From NCBI GenBank assembly GCA_033854175.1, contig JAWOKN010000094.1:1-64000 (forward strand): DNA of 64,000 nt, given 5' to 3'. This DNA comes from DATKPE01 sp033854175. Its GTDB lineage: Bacteria > Bacteroidota > Ignavibacteria > UBA10030 > SZUA-254. The notes beneath the pieces were generated by a model that was not told where the DNA came from, ran no database searches, and saw only the letters and a program-made list of their open reading frames with translations. The position numbers were made by a program, and so were the translations under genes. Positions 1-7,650 of this stretch are shown in pieces. Each line of letters begins with the position of its first letter. Position 1 is the first letter of the stretch.

Positions 1-19
1 TGCCTGTTCCTATCTTCAT
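1..19 (-). CDS. 5' end of a leftward gene leaving the window
   Basis: An ATG at 19-17 on the minus strand opens a frame reading M-K-I-G-T-G before the window ends. It is preceded by a near-perfect Shine-Dalgarno (AAAGGAGGT, seven bases upstream of the ATG), far stronger than most in this window, so a real start is likely. Six residues are too few to name a product. Its ribosome-binding site lies inside the hairpin at 20-83, which suggests translational control. The identity would come only from the neighbouring sequence. Confidence 0.6.
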
Positions 20-83
20 GGGGTTTACCTCCTTTTGATAGTGGCCTTATCCTAATGAGTTTCACTATCTTACGGTAAACCCC
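20..83 (-). promoter_or_regulatory. 5'-leader hairpin covering the ribosome-binding site of the left-edge gene
   Basis: GGGGTTTACC (20-29) and GGTAAACCCC (74-83) are perfect 10-base inverted copies. Inside them GATAGTG (37-43) pairs with CACTATC (63-69). Read on the minus strand, the second outer arm lies directly between the Shine-Dalgarno AAAGGAGGT and the ATG at 19, and it includes the last bases of the SD. The folded form would hide the initiation region. Read on the plus strand, a T-run follows the stem (84-88), so a terminator for something to the left is an alternative, but no rightward gene is visible there. Confidence 0.5.
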
Positions 84-244
84 TTTTTATTGCAATTCTT
101 TAACACCTCCACAGTTTATGGGATGCATCTACGGGTGAGTAATATCTCAACCCGGATCCATTCTCCCCCAGCACCGGGCCGTCATGGAAACGATGATTGC
201 ATCTCAATGCACACGTTGGTATATTGGCACATCCCGCGTCACAC

Positions 245-1123
245 ATGAAAAGAACCTACATCACCATCTTCATCCTGACCCTATCAGTCAACCTGTCATT
301 CGGAGGTGAGGATAAACCTTCTTCGGGATTCAGCCTGTTCCCCGAGGGACACCTGTTCGCTCCCCTGCGGACCAACCTTGGTGAACCGGATGTCGGTGTG
401 TTCAAGTTCCTCGACGGACCGGACATGAAGGTGAGTATCGGGAACGCGATCGACGTTTTCGGATTCAACTCCGAAAACTTCAGGCTCACCGCGGGGATTG
501 ATTTTTTGGCCTATGCCTTCACCACCGGAAGCCAGGGTCTGCGGTTGCAGGTCGACGCACTCGACGGTTTTTTCGGCGGGGATCTTTCGGGGATCTACTC
601 CCTCAACGCTGATGCCCGGCTCCAGGCCCGCCTCCGCATTCTTCACCAGAGCGCACACATGGTCGACGGTCATTATCTGAGCGCGACGAATTCCTGGCTC
701 GGGAACCGGCCCCCGGTCCCCTTTACACGGGATTTTGGCGAACTCACCATCGCTCCTATCCTCCACCACCCCTTCGGCGGCAACCTCCGCCCCTATGCGG
801 GTCTATCATATGCGACGCTGGTACGTCCCACGGCGATCCGCCGGTTCGCTTTTCTCGCAGGCTGTGAAATGGAGACAGATCGGCTCCTCGGCCCCGTCGC
901 GGGGAAGCCAACGAACGTTTTTCTCGCATATCATCTGGATCTGACGGGATACCCCGCTTATACCTCGACCCATGAACTGCTATTCGGTGTGAAATTCGGG
1001 AAGTGGTTTGAACGAGGTGTGAGCATCTATGGTGAATATTACACCGGCAGACACATCTTCAGTGAATATCTCGACCAGCGCCTGAGAACATTCGGCGTAG
1101 GATTCACCGTGGATTTCTTCTGA
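245..1123 (+). CDS. DUF1207 family exported protein
   Basis: A 292-residue protein. The start at 245 is chosen because it gives a clean signal peptide (MKRTYITIFILTLSVNLSFG), whereas the upstream in-frame ATG at 197 would put 16 residues in front of it. The mature N-terminus has the DUF1207 signature, with a 'FPEGHLFAPLRTNLGEP' stretch followed by alternating hydrophobic/aromatic strands and a terminal aromatic (VDFF), as expected of an outer-membrane barrel-type protein. The family has no established function. It stands alone on the plus strand and converges with the HD-domain gene, 9 bp away. Family assignment is from recalled motif similarity. Confidence 0.75.
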   Translation: MKRTYITIFILTLSVNLSFGGEDKPSSGFSLFPEGHLFAPLRTNLGEPDVGVFKFLDGPDMKVSIGNAIDVFGFNSENFRLTAGIDFLAYAFTTGSQGLRLQVDALDGFFGGDLSGIYSLNADARLQARLRILHQSAHMVDGHYLSATNSWLGNRPPVPFTRDFGELTIAPILHHPFGGNLRPYAGLSYATLVRPTAIRRFAFLAGCEMETDRLLGPVAGKPTNVFLAYHLDLTGYPAYTSTHELLFGVKFGKWFERGVSIYGEYYTGRHIFSEYLDQRLRTFGVGFTVDFF

Positions 1124-1132
1124 CCCCGGTCC

Positions 1133-1681
1133 CTATAATCCCAATTCCGGAGCGACAGAGCGCATTGCCTCGATGACAAACCTGATGTGTTCATCCTGCG
1201 GAATGTTCATTTCAGCACAGCCCTGGATGATATCTTCACGGCTGACATTCCGGGCGAAGCCCTTGTCTTTTAATTTTTTCTTTACGGAAGAAACCTCCAG
1301 ATCAGCAATTTTGTTCGGCCTGATGACCGCACATGCCATGATAAATCCACACAGCTCATCACACGCGTAGAGTGTCTTGGCCATGACGGTATCCCGCGGA
1401 ACACCCGTGTAGGTCGCATGTCCCAGTATCGCCCTCCGGACATCCTCCGGATAACCGCGCTCCTTCAAAATCTCCGAACCCTGTAATGGATGATCGGGCG
1501 CCGTGGGATACTTTTCATAATCAAAATCGTGAAGCAAACCGACAATCCCCCACGTTTCCTCATCCTCACCGAATTTTCTGGCATAAGCACGCATCGCAGC
1601 CTCGACGGCGTACATATGCTTCAGAAGTGCGTCACTTTTCGTATATTCCTTTAACAACACAAGAGCACTATCCCGATCCAT
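1133..1681 (-). CDS. HD-domain phosphohydrolase
   Basis: A 182-residue soluble protein of the HD superfamily (metal-dependent phosphohydrolases). His22 lies in the first helix, His51-Asp52 form the HD motif in 'GLLHDFDYEKYP', and a downstream 'HPLQGSEIL…ILGHATYTG' supplies further metal-site histidines. This is the small single-domain type annotated as 'HD domain / HDIG protein' in many bacteria. The substrate is unknown, though nucleotides or nucleotide-like phosphoesters are usual for the superfamily. It is divergent from the small gene at 1802. A promoter-like element is at 1719-1747, and GGAAA serves as a weak SD. Confidence 0.85.
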   Translation of the reverse strand: MDRDSALVLLKEYTKSDALLKHMYAVEAAMRAYARKFGEDEETWGIVGLLHDFDYEKYPTAPDHPLQGSEILKERGYPEDVRRAILGHATYTGVPRDTVMAKTLYACDELCGFIMACAVIRPNKIADLEVSSVKKKLKDKGFARNVSREDIIQGCAEMNIPQDEHIRFVIEAMRSVAPELGL

Positions 1682-1718
1682 GGCAAGTTTCCAGAATTAA
1701 AGAGTTTATGGATATCCT

Positions 1719-1747
1719 ATTATCGAAAATCGTCGACATATTTGCAA
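1719..1747 (-). promoter_or_regulatory. sigma70-like promoter for the HD-domain gene
   Basis: On the minus strand TTGCAA (1747-1742), a 17-bp spacer and GATAAT (1724-1719) lie 38 bp upstream of the ATG at 1681. The spacing is canonical and it matches other candidates in this window. Confidence 0.5.
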
Positions 1748-1801
1748 CATCCCTTTCTCCGGGACAGAAGGGTCGCTAATGCCCTTCTTTGGAACAATAT
1801 C

Positions 1802-2047
1802 ATGGCCGTAACCATCTCCGCAATCATCTTTCTTGTCGGAATACTCTCGCTGACACTCATCGGTATTCGCATCCTCAGAAAAAAATCCGAAACCGTATCG
1901 TCCGATCACCGGGAAAAATGCATGCTCTGCAGGAATGCCTTCGACCAGCACGATCTTGTTCTCCGGGAAGTCGGTGATTATAAGCTTCTCTATTTCTGCC
2001 GTTCCTGCATTCTCAAGCTCTATGCCGACCTCGGATTAAAGAACTGA
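1802..2047 (+). CDS. small membrane-anchored zinc-ribbon protein
   Basis: An 81-residue protein from the ATG at 1802, preceded by GGAAC nine bases upstream. Residues about 2-24 (VTISAIIFLVGILSLTLIGI) form one transmembrane helix, followed by a basic stretch. A cytoplasmic-looking domain then has two CxxC knuckles, CMLC and CRSC, 22 residues apart, which is a plausible zinc ribbon. An in-frame ATG at 1742 would add 20 residues without a signal or SD. I do not recognise the family; similar one-helix zinc-ribbon proteins are often partners of other membrane proteins. It is convergent with the flavoprotein gene at 2090. Confidence 0.6.
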   Translation: MAVTISAIIFLVGILSLTLIGIRILRKKSETVSSDHREKCMLCRNAFDQHDLVLREVGDYKLLYFCRSCILKLYADLGLKN

Positions 2048-2089
2048 CGAAAACCCCAGGCACAACCCGGAGCAGAGAGTGGCTGATGA

Positions 2090-2923
2090 TCACCACTTTT
2101 CACTCACACAGTGAATCCCCCGCAGGGCGGCCAGCCGATGCACCTCCTGGACCATCCCCGGATTGCCACAGGCCATCACCATAACCCTCCCCTCCTGCCT
2201 CATCCGCAAGAACCGCCGCCGCAACTCGTCTTTTCCGTGCACCGGCGGGGATTCTGCCCTCACACCACTTCCTTCCGGTGCCGTCACTTCCGCGAGAAGA
2301 TCCACGACGCGGTCAACGGGTATCGTCGGATGGTTCATCAGCCCCTCCGTACGCCGCGTTACACTCGGAAAATAATAGAAATCAAATGCGTGTTCCCGTT
2401 CAATCGCCTGCAATTCCTCGTAAAAGGCCAGCTCTTCAAAAGTCCTGTGCCCGTGCAGCAGAATGATATGATACCCGATCTCACCCCCTTGGGATGATCT
2501 CGCGGAGAGTTCCCTGAGCATTGATCGGAAGGGAGCAAGACCGGAACCTGTCGCTACAAGAAGGATGTGCCGGTACCCCGATGCCTGTTGTTCCAGGGTA
2601 AATACCCCGCTGATGCCTTTTAAATAATATCTTTCCCCGCCGGCACCGGGATTGAAGAAAAAATAGATCTTTTCCGATCCGTCGGTCTGAACCAGGACTT
2701 CCCCGGCCAGATAAAACTCCATATATCCGCCGGACCGGGTTTCCGCAGGGGAGGACGTAAGTGAAAAGGTCTTTTCCGCCCCGTCGGGATGGCGTCCGAA
2801 CGTCGCGTGCTGCCCGGCCTCGTACACGGGAAAGTGCCCGTTTCCGGCGGGAACGATCGTGACAATCCTTGAGTACATGCCGACGTCCCGCAGGGAGCTT
2901 ATGTTAACCAGAAGATTTTGCAT
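2090..2923 (-). CDS. ferredoxin-NADP reductase-like flavoprotein oxidoreductase
   Basis: A 277-residue protein of the FNR superfamily. An N-terminal FAD-binding barrel (about 1-115) carries an 'FSLTSSP' version of the RxYS FAD motif. The C-terminal NAD(P)-binding half has 'GSGLAPFRSML' and a terminal 'ACGNPGMV…', which read as the GTGxAPF and CGxP motifs. The family moves electrons between NAD(P)H and a one-electron carrier or an organic acceptor. It is the last gene of the leftward run that starts with the peroxiredoxin at 6458, 65 bp after a short-chain dehydrogenase. In that setting it could supply reducing power to pterin or peroxide metabolism, which is inference only. Confidence 0.8.
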   Translation of the reverse strand: MQNLLVNISSLRDVGMYSRIVTIVPAGNGHFPVYEAGQHATFGRHPDGAEKTFSLTSSPAETRSGGYMEFYLAGEVLVQTDGSEKIYFFFNPGAGGERYYLKGISGVFTLEQQASGYRHILLVATGSGLAPFRSMLRELSARSSQGGEIGYHIILLHGHRTFEELAFYEELQAIEREHAFDFYYFPSVTRRTEGLMNHPTIPVDRVVDLLAEVTAPEGSGVRAESPPVHGKDELRRRFLRMRQEGRVMVMACGNPGMVQEVHRLAALRGIHCVSEKW

Positions 2924-2988
2924 GAGATGGCAGGCATTGATCCCGATGCTGCAAACCGGGGATATGGCAGACGGTCAGCAGAACGCAC

Positions 2989-3708
2989 CTAGCCTTTCGG
3001 ATTCGTCGGCCGTACGTCTACCTCACTGACCATGACGTGGCGCGGCATCTTTACCGTGTCCATCACAACCGTCGCGATGTCATCAGCCGACGGTATCCGC
3101 CCTTTACTCCTGGCCTTCCGGGCTCCGCTGTCCCCGAACGATGTATCAACCGAACCGGGGCATATCGTGATGACCCGTATGTTGTTTTCCCTGACTTCGA
3201 GCATCAGGCTTCGTGCAAATCCGATCAATCCCCATTTCGTTGCGGAATACCCGGCACCGCCGACGAACGAGTTCCGGCCAGCCAGTGATGCGATATTGAT
3301 GATATCACCTGATTGCTGTTTGACCATGATCGGAAGGACTTCGCGGGTAAAGAGGAACACACCGCGGACGTTGACGGAAAACATTTCATCAAACTGATCG
3401 GTCTTCATTTCGATGACCGGCGAAAAATATCCGATGCCGGCATTGTTGACCAGAATGTCGAGCGAGGAACATTCCCGCACCACGCGCTTCACGATCGACC
3501 GGACATCCTTCTCCGATGACACATCCCCGGCGAGGGGAACTGCCTTCCGCCCCAGCCTTTTGATCTCCCCTGCGAGCCGTTCGAGATCGGATGTTGTCCT
3601 CGAGACGAGGCAAACGTCAGCCCCCTCCCCGGCAAGGGCAAGCGCAATCGCCCGTCCGATCCCCCTCCCCGCTCCTGTGATGAGCGCTGTTTTTCCCGTA
3701 AAATTCAT
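2989..3708 (-). CDS. short-chain dehydrogenase/reductase (SDR), pterin cluster
   Basis: A 239-residue classical SDR. It has a TGAGRGIG cofactor loop (residues 11-18), NNAG at 88-91, and catalytic Ser141, Tyr154 and Lys158 (YSATK). The start at 3708 is preferred because AAGGGGA sits eight bases upstream; an in-frame ATG at 3741 also exists. The C-terminus '…EVDVRPTNPKG' resembles the tail of the neighbouring SDR, so the pair may have arisen by duplication. Neighbours are GTP cyclohydrolase I and PTPS, so a pterin carbonyl reductase role is possible. A generic 3-oxoacyl-ACP reductase-like role cannot be excluded from sequence alone. Confidence 0.8.
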   Translation of the reverse strand: MNFTGKTALITGAGRGIGRAIALALAGEGADVCLVSRTTSDLERLAGEIKRLGRKAVPLAGDVSSEKDVRSIVKRVVRECSSLDILVNNAGIGYFSPVIEMKTDQFDEMFSVNVRGVFLFTREVLPIMVKQQSGDIINIASLAGRNSFVGGAGYSATKWGLIGFARSLMLEVRENNIRVITICPGSVDTSFGDSGARKARSKGRIPSADDIATVVMDTVKMPRHVMVSEVDVRPTNPKG

Positions 3709-3745
3709 CCGTTCATCCCCTTCATCCTCCATGTACACCATGGTT

Positions 3746-4489
3746 TCAATCGATGTCGCCCATCATGGGCCGGAGGTGAATCTCATCCACGACGACATCG
3801 GGCGGCGTTTGATAGACCGCAAGTATCGACTCGGCAACACCCTTCGCGGACATCATGCGATGCCGGTACCGCTTCCTGTCATTTCTGCTCCACATCCCGG
3901 TCTCAACCGGTCCGGGAATGATGCTGACCACCCTGATCCGATATTTCCTGGTCTCCTCGCGCAAGACCCTGGAAAATCCCAGAAGACCTGCCTTGGTCGA
4001 GGTATACACGGCCGAATCCTCAAAAGTCTTCACGGCGGCATTCGATGCCACATTGATAATCCACCCCCTGCGGCGCGCAACCATTGACGGCAGGACGCAT
4101 CGCACGCAGTGAAGGGGGCCGTGCAGGTTTGTCCTGAGAATTTCCTCTGTGGTCCGGACACTGGTATGGAGAAAATCCCTGAAAATCGTCACCCCGGCAG
4201 TGTTGATCAAAACGTCAACGGCACCGTATCTCCTCCGAATCCGGGTGAAGGCCTTATCAATCGAGGCGGGACGCGTGACGTCGCAGGGAAATACCTCAGC
4301 CTCACCACCGAGCTGTTCGATGCGGTTTTTCACTGCAGCAAGCCGCACCGTCGATCGGCTCGAAAGACAGACCGTGCATCCCACGGAGGAAAACTGAACC
4401 GCCGTCTCCGCCCCGATACCGCGCGAGGCCCCCACGATCCAGACAACAGGTCGATACACGGATTCCGGCCGAAGACGTCTGCGGGGCAT
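3746..4489 (-). CDS. SDR, likely sepiapterin reductase-like
   Basis: A 247-residue SDR. It has a VGASRGIG cofactor loop (19-26), NTAG instead of NNAG, and catalytic Ser149, Tyr162 and Lys166 (YTSTK). Features recalled from the Chlorobium tepidum sepiapterin reductase recur: 'AAVKTF…' before the catalytic Tyr, 'PGPVETGMW' after it, and a 'VVDEIHLRPMMGDID' tail. Its start lies 1 bp past the folE stop, so the two are translationally coupled. This supports reduction of the 6-pyruvoyl side chain to a biopterin-type product. Substrate stereochemistry cannot be read from the sequence. Confidence 0.75.
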   Translation of the reverse strand: MPRRRLRPESVYRPVVWIVGASRGIGAETAVQFSSVGCTVCLSSRSTVRLAAVKNRIEQLGGEAEVFPCDVTRPASIDKAFTRIRRRYGAVDVLINTAGVTIFRDFLHTSVRTTEEILRTNLHGPLHCVRCVLPSMVARRRGWIINVASNAAVKTFEDSAVYTSTKAGLLGFSRVLREETRKYRIRVVSIIPGPVETGMWSRNDRKRYRHRMMSAKGVAESILAVYQTPPDVVVDEIHLRPMMGDID

Positions 4490-4490
4490 A

Positions 4491-5072
4491 TCAGGGGAGG
4501 GTGATGCCGATGAGCTTCAGAAATTCGTTGCGCGTACGCTCGTCATCCCGGAACGATCCGAGCATCGCGCTGGTTGTTGCAACAGAATTTTGCTTTTCCA
4601 CTCCCCGCATCATCATGCAGAGATGACGGGCCTCTATCACAACGGCGACACCATCGGGCTGAAGCGCATCGAAAAGGGTCTCAGCGATCTGCTGCGTCAT
4701 CCGCTCCTGCACCTGCAGCCGCCTGCTGTAGACCTCGATGATCCGCGGAATTTTGCTTAAACCGAGGATTTTTCCGTTGGGGATGTATGCGACGTGCGCC
4801 CTACCGTAAAACGGCAGCATATGGTGCTCGCAGATACTGAAGAAATCAATATCCTTGACGATGACCATTTCGTCGTATTTTTCCTTGAAGATGGCATCGT
4901 TGAGGACCGCATCAATATCCTGATGATAACCTGAGGTGAGAAATTCATACGATTTCGCCACACGCTCCGGTGTCCGCAACAAACCCTCCCGCTCCGGATC
5001 CTCACCGATCTGCAGAAGGAGCGACCTGATCGTCTGCCTGAGCTGGTTGATTTTTGGGGATACTTTTTTCAT
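4491..5072 (-). CDS. folE: GTP cyclohydrolase I
   Basis: A 193-residue protein, the usual length for type IA GTP cyclohydrolase I. It converts GTP to 7,8-dihydroneopterin triphosphate, the entry step to folate, queuosine and biopterin. The zinc ligands are present: Cys81 and His84 in 'CEHHMLPFYG', and Cys152 in 'ARHLCMMMRG'. The substrate-binding 'LSKIPRIIEVYSRRLQVQER' region is intact. The gene overlaps the upstream PTPS gene by 4 bp (ATGA) and is followed after 1 bp by the SDR, so the three are one translational unit. That favours a dedicated biopterin-type pathway over housekeeping folate supply. Confidence 0.97.
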   Translation of the reverse strand: MKKVSPKINQLRQTIRSLLLQIGEDPEREGLLRTPERVAKSYEFLTSGYHQDIDAVLNDAIFKEKYDEMVIVKDIDFFSICEHHMLPFYGRAHVAYIPNGKILGLSKIPRIIEVYSRRLQVQERMTQQIAETLFDALQPDGVAVVIEARHLCMMMRGVEKQNSVATTSAMLGSFRDDERTRNEFLKLIGITLP

Positions 5073-5479
5073 GATGCACCGCGGTATTCCGCGTAGTTGT
5101 TTGGAGTTTCGTACACACGTACCGAGGAAAGCCGGCCTGACCGAATTTTCGGCAGGAGAACATCCCAGAAGACCCTGGCGAGATTTTCCGCGGTCGGAAT
5201 GACACCCTGCAAAAAGTCGACATCGAAATTCAGATGACGATGATCAACTTTTGTGAGGATCTGCTCATCCATGATGTCACCGAGCTGCTTGAGGTCGAGA
5301 ATCATCCCCGTTTGCGGATCAACCTCACCCTGGATGGTCACCTCGATTTCGTAGTTGTGGCCATGCCCGTTCGGATAGGCACATTTTCCATAGATTTTCA
5401 AATTCTCCGCATCGGAAAATTTCGGATTGTACAGACGGTGCGAGGCGCAGAAATGTTCTTTACGCGTAAGATACATCAT
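5069..5479 (-). CDS. 6-pyruvoyl-tetrahydropterin synthase (PTPS) / QueD family
   Basis: A 136-residue T-fold enzyme. Zinc ligands are His14 (in CASH), His39 and His41. The catalytic cysteine Cys33 sits in 'YGKCAYPNGHGHNYE', the Asp79-His80 pair in 'VDHRHLN', and the pterin-anchoring glutamate is Glu124 in 'VYETPNN'. The CxxxNGHGHNY spacing and the 'DPQTGMILDL' and 'YETPNN' segments match animal-type PTPS, which makes 6-pyruvoyl-tetrahydropterin, better than classical QueD. Position next to folE and a sepiapterin-reductase-like SDR supports that reading. No other queuosine gene is in the window, so a QueD role cannot be fully ruled out. Confidence 0.88.
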   Translation of the reverse strand: MMYLTRKEHFCASHRLYNPKFSDAENLKIYGKCAYPNGHGHNYEIEVTIQGEVDPQTGMILDLKQLGDIMDEQILTKVDHRHLNFDVDFLQGVIPTAENLARVFWDVLLPKIRSGRLSSVRVYETPNNYAEYRGAS

Positions 5480-5499
5480 GAGCAGGTCCTGTCTGACGA

Positions 5500-5961
5500 T
5501 TATGACAAATGTTCGAGGACTTCGTCGGTGTGGCCGTCAACCTTCACTTTGGGGAAGATATGAACGATCTCACCCTGTTCGTCAATGATGAACGTCGTCC
5601 GTTCGATCCCCATGTACTTCTTCCCGTACATCGATTTTTCCTTCCAGACACCGTAAGCCTTGATGACCTTTTTCGCTTCATCGCTCAGAAGGAGAAACGG
5701 CAGTTGGTATTTCCCGCCGAATTTCTTATGCGAATCGGGTGAATCAGCGCTCACACCGATCAGCTCCGCCCCTTTTTTACGGATACGGTCAATATTTTCA
5801 CTGAAGGAGCAGGCTTCCCTGGTGCAGCCGGGCGTGTCATCCTTGGGATAAAAGTAGAGGACGACTTTCTTCCCGCGGAAACTTTTCAGCGAGATTGCCT
5901 TCCCTTCCCCCGATGGAAGCACGAAATCAGGTGCCTTGTCCCCGATGTTCAGTTTCGCCAT
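5500..5961 (-). CDS. bcp: thioredoxin-dependent peroxiredoxin, Bcp/PrxQ type
   Basis: A 153-residue atypical 2-Cys peroxiredoxin that reduces hydroperoxides using thioredoxin. 'YPKDDTPGCTREAC' carries the peroxidatic Cys46 and, five residues on, the resolving Cys51, the PrxQ/Bcp arrangement. The start at MAKLNIG (5961) is preferred because typical family members begin there; an in-frame ATG three codons upstream is possible. There is no signal peptide, so it is cytoplasmic. It lies 20 bp upstream of PTPS and 26 bp downstream of a second peroxiredoxin, within the pterin run. Confidence 0.93.
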   Translation of the reverse strand: MAKLNIGDKAPDFVLPSGEGKAISLKSFRGKKVVLYFYPKDDTPGCTREACSFSENIDRIRKKGAELIGVSADSPDSHKKFGGKYQLPFLLLSDEAKKVIKAYGVWKEKSMYGKKYMGIERTTFIIDEQGEIVHIFPKVKVDGHTDEVLEHLS

Positions 5962-5987
5962 ATGCCTCAAGAAGACGGATTGAACGG

Positions 5988-6458
5988 TTAAAACGACGCA
6001 AGGGCCTTGCTGATCTCCCCGTAGGGAGGTTCGACGCCGGGATTTTCCGATATCCAGGCATATTTGACGATCCCTTTGGCATCAAGAACAAACACCGACC
6101 GCTTGGCCGCTGTGTAACCCTGAATCCCCGCGAAATTCTCATGTACACCGCAATATTGCTTGGAAACGGTCCGCGTGAAATCACACAGAAGGGGAAACGT
6201 CAACCCGTTCGCCGAGGCGAATGCCTGATTTGCGAAGGGACCATCGACACTGACACCAACCACCTGCGCGTTGACGCTGTTGAAACTTGACATTGAATCC
6301 CTCAACGTGCACAATTCCTTCGTGCAGACACCGGTGAACGCCCCGGGGTAAAACACAAGAACAGTTTTCTTTGTCAGAAATTCCGACAATGCTCGTTCTT
6401 TTCTCTCTGCATCAAAGAGTCTGAACTGAGGAGCCTTGTCACCTACCTTGAGAGCCAT
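5988..6458 (-). CDS. AhpC/TSA-family peroxiredoxin (AhpE/Prx5-like)
   Basis: A 156-residue cytoplasmic peroxiredoxin. 'FYPGAFTGVCTKELC' contains the PxxxTxxC motif with peroxidatic Cys45 and a second cysteine at 50. The overall layout (KVGDKAPQF…, then GVSVDGPFANQAFA…) is that of the AhpE/one-Cys-like group rather than PrxQ. It appears to be the first gene of the seven-gene leftward run ending at 2090, with a promoter-like element at 6560-6588 and about 95 bases of leader. Pairing two peroxiredoxins ahead of pterin genes suggests a shared oxidative-stress or redox theme. Confidence 0.9.
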   Translation of the reverse strand: MALKVGDKAPQFRLFDAERKERALSEFLTKKTVLVFYPGAFTGVCTKELCTLRDSMSSFNSVNAQVVGVSVDGPFANQAFASANGLTFPLLCDFTRTVSKQYCGVHENFAGIQGYTAAKRSVFVLDAKGIVKYAWISENPGVEPPYGEISKALASF

Positions 6459-6559
6459 ATGATGTCACCTTTCAGGAAGTTGGTACAAAATGGATGATTT
6501 TCCCGCAGTTACGACCCGCCTGATGGCGAATCCGTACGCAAAGTTTGATGTTAAAGATC

Positions 6560-6588
6560 AAAATAAGCAAAGGTTGCTCAAAAATCAA
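6560..6588 (-). promoter_or_regulatory. sigma70-like promoter for the peroxiredoxin-pterin run
   Basis: On the minus strand TTGATT (6588-6583), 17 bp and TATTTT (6565-6560) lie about 100 bp before the peroxiredoxin ATG. The rest of the 205-bp gap (6459-6663) shows GC-rich self-complementary patches (for example CCGCGT/ACGCGG near 6630) but no clear intrinsic terminator and no convincing gene. Confidence 0.4.
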
Positions 6589-6663
6589 GAATCCCCGGCG
6601 GAGTCCCCGAGCCGGCTCTTCTCCGCGTACGCACGCGGCACGACACCCCCTCACGAGGAGGTT

Positions 6664-7638
6664 TTAAAAATATATTCCGTAAAAAGCCGGACGCGGATAA
6701 AACCTGAACGCAGGGAGAGGAAGATGGATGAAGTTTAAAGCCTCACTCAGCGTTCTCAGAAAGGATGATGTCTGTGGTATGATCTTGGTCATATCCAGAT
6801 CGGGGGCGAGGTAGTAGACCCGGTACGGGTGCGGCTTGCCGACATCGCGGACGCCATATCCATAGGAAAGTTCGAGAAACGCTGGCCATGCTGACCCCAC
6901 GGCTCCCGGAAGAGTGTTGTGCATGTTCAGACTGAACCATATCGTCTGACCTTCATAATCGTCGATCATCAGATGTTTCTGTCCGCGGAAACCGATGCCG
7001 CGCGTGGTCCCCAAAAGGCTTGAGGGGTGGTAGCTCAACCGCATGTTGAGATTGTGAAGGAAGGGATAGTAGTACTGCAGCAACGGCCAGGCGGCACCCG
7101 CGACATCAGAGGCAAAATCGACGCGGTCGAATCCCCACGTGGAAAATCCATCCTCGATTTCAACATATGTCTGAAACAACAACGCTCCCCCCGATCCAAG
7201 CCAGACAGATGTCCGTTCCGGCACATTCGACCAGCGAAGGGTCTTGCTGATCACGAACGCCAGGAGGTCCGCACCGTAAAAATGTCCGAACTTATCCACA
7301 TTCAGGCCATACACCAAGTCCTCCTGAAAGTGAAACGATGTGCGGTTATCCCTCCACCAGCCGCTCTGCTGATAGAGATGAATAACCACCATTGAACCGA
7401 AGAAGACACCGCCGGTCAACCCGAGCCGTCCCCATTGTATCTCAGAATCCTTCGGCGTCGCGGATGTTCCCCCCCCCGTATCGGCAATCCCCCTCTCGGG
7501 AGAACTCAAACCGCGGTAGAACATCCTCAGGGACAGGTCCGAGGAGGGGAAATTCCCATTCCCCGCCATTGCGGGGCGGGAGACGAACACCGCCAACGCG
7601 AAGAAAAGGATTTTGCGGAACCTCGGGAGACGTGGCAT
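6664..7638 (-). CDS. DUF2279 family envelope protein
   Basis: A 324-residue exported protein with a signal peptide (ILFFALAVFVSRPAMAG). The DUF2279 core follows: a hydrophobic helix (GRLGLTGGVFFGSMVVIHLYQ), then 'WWRDNRTSFHFQEDLVYGLNVDKFGHFYGADL', which carries the family's FHF…D…DKxGH signature, and 'WGFDRVDFASDVAGA'. The family is predicted to sit in the inner membrane or periplasm and has no known activity. The gene lies 12 bp upstream of the UDP-sugar decarboxylase gene on the same strand, which could mean co-expression with surface-glycan genes or simply adjacency. Confidence 0.75.
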   Translation of the reverse strand: MPRLPRFRKILFFALAVFVSRPAMAGNGNFPSSDLSLRMFYRGLSSPERGIADTGGGTSATPKDSEIQWGRLGLTGGVFFGSMVVIHLYQQSGWWRDNRTSFHFQEDLVYGLNVDKFGHFYGADLLAFVISKTLRWSNVPERTSVWLGSGGALLFQTYVEIEDGFSTWGFDRVDFASDVAGAAWPLLQYYYPFLHNLNMRLSYHPSSLLGTTRGIGFRGQKHLMIDDYEGQTIWFSLNMHNTLPGAVGSAWPAFLELSYGYGVRDVGKPHPYRVYYLAPDLDMTKIIPQTSSFLRTLSEALNFIHLPLPAFRFYPRPAFYGIYF

Positions 7639-7650
7639 GAAGATCGGACA

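Noticed and set aside
6490..6738. Plus-strand 82-codon frame between the peroxiredoxin and DUF2279 genes
   Set aside because: It runs through the peroxiredoxin promoter region and into the antisense of DUF2279, and the product is low-complexity and basic.
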